The notes beneath the pieces are model-generated. The model did not search any database and had not been told where the DNA came from. It was given only the letters and a program-made list of their open reading frames with translations. From assembly GCA_023427545.1 (NCBI GenBank), contig JAEZBF010000433.1, forward strand, positions 1-10,001: a stretch of DNA of 10,001 nt, written 5' to 3'. Numbering within the stretch: the stretch's first letter is position 1; every line of letters begins with the position of its first letter. This document shows, piece by piece, positions 1 to 5,255 of this stretch. The stretch is from Pseudomonadota bacterium (GTDB taxonomy: Bacteria; Pseudomonadota; Alphaproteobacteria; Rhizobiales; Devosiaceae). The position numbers were made by a program, and so were the translations under genes.

Positions 1-41
1 GACCTGAAGGCCGCCAAGACCCTGACCTGCCCGTCAAGTGC

Positions 42-55
42 TTGCGCTGGATCAA
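42..55 (+). promoter_or_regulatory. Candidate FNR/NNR/FixK-type box upstream of nirK
   Basis: The 14-mer TTGCGCTGGATCAA has the TTG-N8-CAA core of Crp/Fnr-family boxes and fits the FixK2-type pattern TTG[A/C]-N6-[T/G]CAA. Its centre lies about 96 bp before the nirK start. A class II arrangement (box at -41.5) would put the transcription start near 90, and CATGAT at 80-85 is a plausible -10 element. The regulator encoded at 4228-4938 is the obvious candidate to bind here. The motif is seen; the binding is inferred. Confidence 0.7.
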
Positions 56-91
56 AGAAACGACACGTGGGGCATGGGACATGATAAGCAC

Positions 92-124
92 GCGGCGCGA
101 GCGGGAAAAACCCCCTCGCGCCGC
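92..124 (+). promoter_or_regulatory. Strong hairpin in the nirK leader
   Basis: Bases 92-101 (GCGGCGCGAG) pair perfectly with 115-124 (CTCGCGCCGC). A C-C mismatch and three further G-C pairs follow (103-105 with 111-113), closed by an AAAAA loop at 106-110. If transcription starts near 90, as the upstream box suggests, this hairpin is the first thing in the nirK mRNA, and it ends 8 nt before the ribosome binding site AAGGAG (133-138). It could protect the 5' end or affect translation. No T-run follows, so it does not look like a normal intrinsic terminator. Confidence 0.55.
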
Positions 125-144
125 ACCCTCGCAAGGAGCTCCAC

Positions 145-1320
145 ATGACGGCTTTAGACCAGATTACCTCGAGCGATGACGCCCCGGCCGATACGAAGGC
201 CGACGCGGTCCGCCTGTCGCGGCGCAACCTGCTGACCGGCTCTGCAGGAGTCACGCTTGCCGCCCTCACGGTAGGCGCAGGGGAAGCACTCGGGCAGGAG
301 ATGAGCCATTCGGCGACCGTGGTCTCGGATGCGTCCAGCGCGCGTGGGCTGGGCAGCAGGATCTATGACATCAACGTCTTCCAGGGCGTCAGCGATATCG
401 CCCACGACCCCGCCAAGGTGCCGCCGGCGATTACCCGGACCGCCCCCGAAACCGTCCGGGTGGACCTCGAGACGGTGGAGGTCGAGGCCCGGCTCGATGC
501 AGGCACCAGCTACCAGTTCTGGACCTTCAATGGGACCGTCCCCGGACCGTTCGTCCGCGTTCGCATCGGCGATACCGTCGAGGTTCATCTCAAGAACAAC
601 GAGAACAGCGTGATGATGCACAACGTCGGCTTCCACGCTGCCACCGGGCCGGGCGGTGGGGCGGCGGCGACCACCGCCGCGCCGGGCGAAGAGAAGATGG
701 TCACCTTCAAGGCCCTCAATCCTGGCCTTTACGTCTACCACTGCGCCGTGCCGCCGGTTGCCTCGCACATCTCGCACGGCATGTACGGGCTCATCCTGGT
801 CGAGCCTGAGGGCGGCCTTCCGCCCGTCGATCGTGAGTTCTACGTGATGCAGGGCGAAATCTACACCGAGGAGTCGATCGGCTCGACGGGGCTGCTCACC
901 GACAGCTACGACAAGCTGCTCAACGAGACGCCCGAATACTTCGTATTCAACGGCCACGTGGGTGCACTGACCGACCACTACCCGCTCAAGGCCAATGTCG
1001 GGGAAACCGTCCGCATCTTCTTCGGTGTCGGCGGCCCGAACTTCACGTCCTCGTTCCACGTCATCGGTGAGATCTTCGACAAGGCGTATCAGCTCGGCTC
1101 GGTCACCAGCCCGCCGATCGAAAACGTGCAGAGCATCTCGTGCCCGCCCGGCTCGGCCAATATCGTCGAGTTCAAGCTCGATGTCCCCGGCCGGTTCGTG
1201 CTCGTCGACCATGCGCTTTCGCGCGCCGAACGCGGGCTTGCAGGCTATCTCATCGTAGAGGGTCCCGAGAATCTCGAGATCTTCAACGGTCCGGTCAACG
1301 AGAACGCATCGGGCCACTAG
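145..1320 (+). CDS. nirK: Copper-containing nitrite reductase NirK (AniA-like), catalytic Asp replaced by Gly
   Basis: NirK reduces nitrite to nitric oxide in the periplasm as a trimer of two-cupredoxin-domain subunits. The protein has 391 residues. A twin-arginine signal (SRRNLLTG, residues 25-32) and a hydrophobic stretch ending near residue 50 indicate Tat export; the n-region before the arginines is long. The start is supported by AAGGAG 6 nt upstream. Type 1 copper ligands are His159, Cys200, His208 and Met213. Type 2 ligands are His164, His199 and His356, and the active-site His (His255 in A. faecalis) is His305. The sequence strongly resembles neisserial AniA, for example in the GGGAAAT, GLYVYHCAV and SSFHVIGEIFDK segments. 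The motif HNVDFHAATG reads HNVGFHAATG here, so Gly162 replaces the catalytic Asp. Two copper-handling genes follow, the first after 13 bp. Family assignment is very secure; normal activity is less certain because of Gly162. Confidence 0.96.
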   Translation: MTALDQITSSDDAPADTKADAVRLSRRNLLTGSAGVTLAALTVGAGEALGQEMSHSATVVSDASSARGLGSRIYDINVFQGVSDIAHDPAKVPPAITRTAPETVRVDLETVEVEARLDAGTSYQFWTFNGTVPGPFVRVRIGDTVEVHLKNNENSVMMHNVGFHAATGPGGGAAATTAAPGEEKMVTFKALNPGLYVYHCAVPPVASHISHGMYGLILVEPEGGLPPVDREFYVMQGEIYTEESIGSTGLLTDSYDKLLNETPEYFVFNGHVGALTDHYPLKANVGETVRIFFGVGGPNFTSSFHVIGEIFDKAYQLGSVTSPPIENVQSISCPPGSANIVEFKLDVPGRFVLVDHALSRAERGLAGYLIVEGPENLEIFNGPVNENASGH

Positions 1321-1333
1321 GCAGGAGCAGTCC

Positions 1334-1864
1334 ATGAAGACGTCGACGATCGCCGCGGCGGCAACCGCGTTGCTGGCCCTCGCTGGGCTGACCAGTCCGG
1401 CCGCCGCACACATCACGCTGGCAACGACCGAAGCGGCGGTCGGCAGCACGTTCAAGGCGGTTCTCGTCGCCGGCCACGGCTGTGCCGGGGCGGCGACAAC
1501 CGGCATGCGCGTGCAGATCCCCGAGGGGTTCTACAACGTCAAGCCGATGCCCAAGGCGGGGTGGGAGCTCAAGACCGTCACCGGCCCCTATGCCACCCCG
1601 TTCGACAATCACGGCACCGTCCTCACCGAGGGGGTGACCGAGATCATGTGGTCCGGCGGTGAACTCCCCGATGCGTTCTTCGACGAGTTCATCTTCCGTG
1701 GAACCTTCGGAAGCAATCTCGAAGAAGGCAGCACGTTCTACTTCCCGGTGATCCAGATCTGCGGCACTACTGAGGATGCCTGGATCGACACCAGCGGGGA
1801 TGCGGACGCGGAACTGCCCGCCCCGTCGGTGACGCTCACGCCGGCTGCTGGACACAGTCACTAA
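1334..1864 (+). CDS. ycnI: YcnI-like (DUF1775) periplasmic copper-binding protein
   Basis: This is a 176-residue secreted protein of the DUF1775/YcnI family. A Sec signal peptide ends in SPAAA, so the mature protein would begin with His26 (HITL). In Bacillus subtilis YcnI the mature N-terminal His and a nearby Trp bind Cu(II) as a monohistidine brace. Family features here are HGC near residues 48-50, the MWSGGELPD segment with Trp106, the FDEF segment, and Cys143, which could form a disulfide with Cys50. No C-terminal membrane anchor is seen; the protein ends in GHSH, so it is probably soluble in the periplasm. The start is preceded by GGCAGGAGCAG. The gene follows nirK after 13 bp and precedes copCD, so it is probably in the nirK operon. 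A role in copper supply to NirK or pseudoazurin is inferred from context. Confidence 0.88.
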   Translation: MKTSTIAAAATALLALAGLTSPAAAHITLATTEAAVGSTFKAVLVAGHGCAGAATTGMRVQIPEGFYNVKPMPKAGWELKTVTGPYATPFDNHGTVLTEGVTEIMWSGGELPDAFFDEFIFRGTFGSNLEEGSTFYFPVIQICGTTEDAWIDTSGDADAELPAPSVTLTPAAGHSH

Positions 1865-1915
1865 GGGTGGGGCGGGGCCGCGGCCGCTGGCGCGTGCTCC
1901 GGGGGGAGTGACCTG

Positions 1916-3526
1916 ATGAGAAGGAGCCTGTTGCTCCTCCCCGTTATTGCCACGCTGGCCGCCCTGATACTCTGGGCGGCCAGTCTTCCTGCTCTGGCCC
2001 ATGCCGCACTGGTGTCCACCAGCCCGCCTGACGGCGCGGTCCTCGAGCAGGGCCCGGCCGCTGTCGATCTCACCTTCAGTGAACCCGTGTCGCCCCTCGC
2101 CGCAACTCTGGTGCGGCCGGACGGCACGTCCGTGCACCTCGACGACATCGCGGTCTCGGGCGCGATCCTGAGCATCTCCATTCCCGCAGGTGGAGGTGGC
2201 CAGGGCACATCTGTGCTGAGCTATCGCGTTGTGTCGGACGACGGGCACCCGATCGCCGGCGCCATTGTCTTCTCGGTTGGCGCGGTGAGCGGCACGGTCC
2301 AGGCTGTTCCGCAATCGGATACGCTCGCATCCTTTGCACTCTGGCTCTCCCGGGCCGTGACCTACATCGCGCTGTTCGTGGGCGTCGGCGGCACGGGGTT
2401 CCGGGTGATTGCGCCGCTGCCGCCTGCAGCCCGGCTGGTCATTGCCCTGCTGGTGCCGGTTGGCCTCGCGGGCGCCCTGGCGACCATCGGCCTGCAAGGG
2501 CTCGATTCCCTCGGCAAGGGACTGCCGGCGCTGGTGCAGCCCGGCGTCTGGACCGTCGGCTTTTCCAGCCCCTACGGAGCGACCAGCGCCGTTGAGGTTG
2601 CCGCGCTCCTCGCCGGCCTCGTTTCGCTGCTCTCGGGCCGGCGCGTCGCCGTCGCAACCTCGGCCCTCGCGATCGTCCTCACCGGCCTCGCGGTAGCCCT
2701 CAGCGGCCACGCCGCAGCAGCCGAACCGCAATGGCTGACGCGCACGGCGGTCTTCCTCCACATCACCTCCATCGCCTGGTGGGTCGGCGGCCTGTTTCCG
2801 CTCGCGCTGGTGCTCAGGCAAGGCCGGCGGGTATCGGCGCGACCGCTTATCCGGTTCTCCCGCCTCATCCCTTTCGCGATTTTTCCACTTATCCTCTCCG
2901 GCTCCGCCCTCGCCGTTGTTCAGCTGGGGTGGCCGGGTCCGGCTTGGCTCACGCCCTACGGACTGATTCTTGCAGCCAAGCTGATCCTTCTCGCCCTGCT
3001 GTTCTCGATCGCGAGCTGGAACCGGTGGGTGCTTACGGGTCCGGCCGCCCGTGGTGACCTGGTGATCCGCACGCATATGCAGGGCACCATCTTTGTCGAA
3101 CTGTTCATGATCTTCGCCGTGTTGGCCCTGGTTGCGGGCTGGCGCTTCACGCCGCCCCCACGAGCTATCGAGGCGGCTGAGGCGGCCGTCGCAGCTCAAA
3201 ACGCGGGAACTGAGATACAGCTGACGAATGAGGGCATTGCGGCGGACGTCACGCTCGCATCGGGCCGTGCGGGCGCTAACGCCGCGCGTGTTGTGCTCAC
3301 CAGCGGGGGTTCAGCGCTCACGGCGAAAGGTGTGGTGATCTCCCTCAGCCAGCCGACGCTGGGCATCCAGCCGTTCAAGACTACGGCCACGCTCTCGCCC
3401 AATGGCGTCTGGACAGCTTCGCCGGTGCTGATCCCAGTAGCTGGGACGTGGCATATTGAGCTGCAGGTGCGGGTCTCCGACTTTAAGCTGGTGCGACTCG
3501 CGGGCGAGATCAATCTCGAGCCCTAG
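1916..3526 (+). CDS. copCD: CopC-CopD fusion copper-handling membrane protein (YcnJ-like) with extra C-terminal domain
   Basis: This 536-residue protein has three parts. After a signal peptide (1-28) comes a CopC domain (about 29-125) whose mature N-terminal His29, with Asp108/Asp109 and His111 in SDDGHPI, matches the Cu(II) site of CopC. The methionine-rich Cu(I) site of some CopC proteins is absent. Next is a CopD membrane domain (about 140-410) with several hydrophobic helices, the conserved SGHAAA segment (His265) and the H-x6-WWVGG motif (His282). Last is a soluble tail (about 440-536), beta-rich in appearance and possibly a YtkA/FixH-like fold, which I cannot assign firmly. CopCD and YcnJ proteins are linked to copper import, so copper delivery for NirK is plausible. 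The start has a GGGGGGAG ribosome binding site. The gene lies 51 bp after ycnI and ends just before a strong hairpin. Confidence 0.9.
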   Translation: MRRSLLLLPVIATLAALILWAASLPALAHAALVSTSPPDGAVLEQGPAAVDLTFSEPVSPLAATLVRPDGTSVHLDDIAVSGAILSISIPAGGGGQGTSVLSYRVVSDDGHPIAGAIVFSVGAVSGTVQAVPQSDTLASFALWLSRAVTYIALFVGVGGTGFRVIAPLPPAARLVIALLVPVGLAGALATIGLQGLDSLGKGLPALVQPGVWTVGFSSPYGATSAVEVAALLAGLVSLLSGRRVAVATSALAIVLTGLAVALSGHAAAAEPQWLTRTAVFLHITSIAWWVGGLFPLALVLRQGRRVSARPLIRFSRLIPFAIFPLILSGSALAVVQLGWPGPAWLTPYGLILAAKLILLALLFSIASWNRWVLTGPAARGDLVIRTHMQGTIFVELFMIFAVLALVAGWRFTPPPRAIEAAEAAVAAQNAGTEIQLTNEGIAADVTLASGRAGANAARVVLTSGGSALTAKGVVISLSQPTLGIQPFKTTATLSPNGVWTASPVLIPVAGTWHIELQVRVSDFKLVRLAGEINLEP

Positions 3527-3539
3527 CGAGTGAAAAGAG

Positions 3540-3568
3540 AAGGGCGCCCCAGCGAGGGGGGCGCCCTT
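3540..3568. terminator. Bidirectional terminator between copCD and pseudoazurin
   Basis: Bases 3540-3550 (AAGGGCGCCCC) and 3558-3568 (GGGGCGCCCTT) form a perfect 11-bp stem with a 7-nt loop. The hairpin sits 14 bp after the copCD stop and 23 bp after the pseudoazurin stop, in the short gap between convergent genes. Read on the - strand, it is followed by the pyrimidine-rich run CTCTTTTCA, so it is the better terminator for pseudoazurin. On the + strand only TT then AA follows. Confidence 0.75.
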
Positions 3569-3590
3569 AAGGGGTTCGTTGCGACGCCGC

Positions 3591-4034
3591 CTAGTCGTCG
3601 ATCTGCTCAGCGATGTCCTCGAGCCGCTCGTGCGCCTTCTTCGGCGTCTTGGCGGCTTCGATCTGATCGAGGTTGGCGGGTGCATCGCCGACCACCACGA
3701 GCGCGACCATGCCCATGCCGAAATGCGGGGTGCACTTGATCCCGTAGGCGCCTGCCCTGTCGAACGTGACCGCTATTTCCTCGTTCATCTTGCCTTTGAA
3801 GGTCGTGCCACCCTCCGGCATGATGTCGGGAATGCTCTCGGCATTGTGGCCCTTGTCGGTGGGGATGAAGGTCACGGTGTCGCCAACGGCGATCTTGGTG
3901 AGCGCCGGTTCGAACACCATCGCTCCCATCTCACCCTTGTTGAGCATGTGGACCTCGTAGTTCGCGGCCCACGCCGGCGCTGTGGCGAAGGCAAGCACCG
4001 TCGCGCCAGCCGCCAGCTTCAGAAGAACGCTCAT
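3591..4034 (-). CDS. Pseudoazurin, periplasmic type 1 copper electron carrier
   Basis: Pseudoazurin is a small blue copper protein that donates electrons to NirK in many denitrifiers. The product has 147 residues with a Sec signal cleaved after AWA (residue 23). Counting from Ala24 as mature residue 1, the ligands His63, Cys101, His104 and Met109 become His40, Cys78, His81 and Met86, exactly the classic pseudoazurin numbering. The motifs GHNAE and KCTPHFGMGM are visible, and the C-terminal helical tail typical of the family follows. TAAGGAG lies upstream of the ATG. The gene is convergent with the nirK operon and divergent from the Crp/Fnr-type regulator, with a candidate regulator box in the shared promoter region. 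Its position beside nirK supports the donor role. Confidence 0.95.
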   Translation of the reverse strand: MSVLLKLAAGATVLAFATAPAWAANYEVHMLNKGEMGAMVFEPALTKIAVGDTVTFIPTDKGHNAESIPDIMPEGGTTFKGKMNEEIAVTFDRAGAYGIKCTPHFGMGMVALVVVGDAPANLDQIEAAKTPKKAHERLEDIAEQIDD

Positions 4035-4110
4035 GTTAGTCTCCTTACAATTCCGGGCTGCTCGACGGCCCGGTCGAGGCGCGTGATAGAGCTTTCGACC
4101 GCGTCGGTCT

Positions 4111-4124
4111 TTGACCTAGCGCAA
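4111..4124. promoter_or_regulatory. Candidate FNR/NNR/FixK-type box between pseudoazurin and the regulator gene
   Basis: TTGACCTAGCGCAA matches the TTG[A/C]-N6-[T/G]CAA pattern of FixK2-type boxes and the TTG-N8-CAA core of FNR/NNR boxes. The centre is about 83 bp before the pseudoazurin start and 110 bp before the regulator start, so either gene or both could be controlled from it. If it serves the regulator gene it would mean autoregulation. The motif is seen; the function is inferred. Confidence 0.65.
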
Positions 4125-4227
4125 TCTCGTATGCGACCATCAGAAGCTGCCGCGGCCTATCTGGTCGGGTTGTCCCGCCCCGGCGGATAGCTATGGTTGC
4201 CCGCCGCAACTGCGCGAGATCGCCATC

Positions 4228-4938
4228 GTGCCTCCTCCACAGATCGACCGGTCGATCATCAAGCCACTGCCGATCTTTAGCCAGATGAACGACGTCGAGT
4301 TGGATGACGTGCTCTCGGGGGCAGCCAGCCGCCGCCACGGGACCGGGGAAGCGGTTTTCGAGCAGGGCCAGAAGGCTACGCACTTCTATCTGCTCCTGCA
4401 CGGACGGTTGAAGGTTCACCAGGTCACCCGCGAGGGCCAACAGGTCATTGTCCGGATGGTGCACCCGGGCGACCTCTGCGGGATCGCCAAGGCGATGCAG
4501 CGCACCGAATACCCTGGAACGGCGGTTGCTGCCGCCGAAAGCGTGCTGCTCGCCTGGCCGGCGGAGCTCTGGGACCTGCTGATCGCCAATCACCCGGTGT
4601 TTGCGGCGAATGCCGTGCGCACGGTGGGATCGCGGCTACAGGAAGCGCACACGCGCATTGTGGAGATGGCGACTGAGGAAGTTGAACGCCGGGTCGCTCA
4701 CACCGTCCTGCGCCTGGTGCAGCAGGCCGGCCGCAAGGAGGAGCAGGGTATCAGGATCGATTTCCCGGTGTCTCGCCAAGATATCGCGGAGATGTCCGGC
4801 ACAACGCTTCACACCGTCTCACGCATCTTCAGCGCCTGGGAGGCGGCCGGACTGGTGGAAGTGGGGCGGCAGAAGCTGCTGGTGCGTGATCCGCACCGCC
4901 TGGTTCTTGTGGCTGAGGGCGAAGACCGGAATCACTAG
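4228..4938 (+). CDS. Crp/Fnr-family transcription regulator, NnrR/DNR-like
   Basis: This 236-residue regulator has an N-terminal cyclic-nucleotide-binding-type beta-barrel (about 14-125), a long dimer helix (about 128-170) and a C-terminal winged helix-turn-helix (about 175-225). The recognition helix lies around TTLHTVSRIF (192-201). The N-terminal cysteine cluster that holds the Fe-S centre of FNR is absent, so direct oxygen sensing of that kind is unlikely. The position beside nirK, pseudoazurin and nnrS fits the NO-responsive NnrR/DNR group. The start is a GTG with only a weak ribosome binding site (CGAGA); the next in-frame ATG is at 4285 and would cut into the start of the sensor domain. 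The 3' end overlaps the convergent DUF1858 gene by 110 bp. The family is secure; the signal sensed is inferred. Confidence 0.9.
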   Translation: MPPPQIDRSIIKPLPIFSQMNDVELDDVLSGAASRRHGTGEAVFEQGQKATHFYLLLHGRLKVHQVTREGQQVIVRMVHPGDLCGIAKAMQRTEYPGTAVAAAESVLLAWPAELWDLLIANHPVFAANAVRTVGSRLQEAHTRIVEMATEEVERRVAHTVLRLVQQAGRKEEQGIRIDFPVSRQDIAEMSGTTLHTVSRIFSAWEAAGLVEVGRQKLLVRDPHRLVLVAEGEDRNH

Positions 4939-5137
4939 CCACCACTGCCCGCCATACCGCATCGTGCAGCGGACCCAGCGGCTGCCCGTGCTCTCGCGCC
5001 GCATCTGCGAGAGTGTGAAAACCGCCGACAGGGCACCCGACGCAGAGTAGCCGCCGCGCGACGAAGACACCGATCGCCTCGGGCCATCGGCTCATGATTT
5101 CGCCCACAACAAGTTCGTCGAGCTCACTCTCGTCCAC
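4829..5137 (-). CDS. Small DUF1858 domain protein with CxxC motif
   Basis: With a GTG start at 5137 this gene encodes 102 residues. Residues about 8-65 match DUF1858, the small redox-disulfide type domain found alone or at the N-terminus of RIC/ScdA (YtfE-like) iron-sulfur repair proteins. Visible family features are VVGEIMSRWPEA, the LLCVGCP motif with Cys32 and Cys35, and FHTLADAAREHG. The tail (about 70-102) is rich in proline and alanine and runs antisense over the end of the regulator gene. The GTG was chosen because AAGGAGG lies 12 nt upstream and it starts just before the domain. The longer ATG start at 5263 would run through the divergent promoter region and the nnrS start. A role in NO or iron-sulfur stress is inferred from neighbours; the biochemical function is unknown. 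Confidence 0.78.
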   Translation of the reverse strand: MDESELDELVVGEIMSRWPEAIGVFVARRLLCVGCPVGGFHTLADAAREHGQPLGPLHDAVWRAVVASDSGLRPQPQEPGGADHAPAASAAPLPPVRPPPRR

Positions 5138-5190
5138 GGCCGGGACTCGCCTCCTTGGCCCGATGTTGCCGTGGCTGAGCGGTGTGGTCG

Positions 5191-5204
5191 TTGCGCCGCG
5201 ACAA
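5191..5204. promoter_or_regulatory. Candidate FNR/NNR-type box between DUF1858 gene and nnrS
   Basis: TTGCGCCGCGACAA keeps the TTG-N8-CAA core, with one deviation (ACAA) from the FixK2-type pattern. It lies nearly midway between the two divergent start codons, with its centre about 58 bp before nnrS and 60 bp before the DUF1858 GTG. It could serve both genes. Confidence 0.55.
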
Positions 5205-5255
5205 AGACGGGGGCGAGGTCCTTGGAGCAACTCGTTGCCAAATCCGAGGTGCCCG

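Noticed and set aside
1..91. Possible tail of an upstream gene before nirK
   Set aside because: A + frame stays open until a TGA at 82-84, but the residues show no family features, and the stretch also holds the regulator box, so no coding call can be supported.
154..1506. Long open frame of 450 codons on the - strand opposite nirK
   Set aside because: It is antisense to nirK, whose metal ligands and family motifs are clear. The translation is low-complexity Arg/Ala/Asp-rich, as expected from the opposite strand of high-GC coding DNA.
1295..3199. Open frame of 634 codons on the - strand opposite ycnI and copCD
   Set aside because: Rich in Arg, Gly, Glu and Gln with no recognisable domain; it is the mirror of two well-supported genes and spans their gap by chance.
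3579..4190. Open frame of 203 codons on the + strand opposite pseudoazurin
   Set aside because: Pseudoazurin on the other strand has exact ligand spacing and a good ribosome binding site; the + frame shows no family features.
5226..5237. Short inverted repeat GCAAC-TC-GTTGC before nnrS
   Set aside because: The arms are only 5 bp, and the repeat is close to the expected transcription start. It could be an operator but cannot be told from chance.
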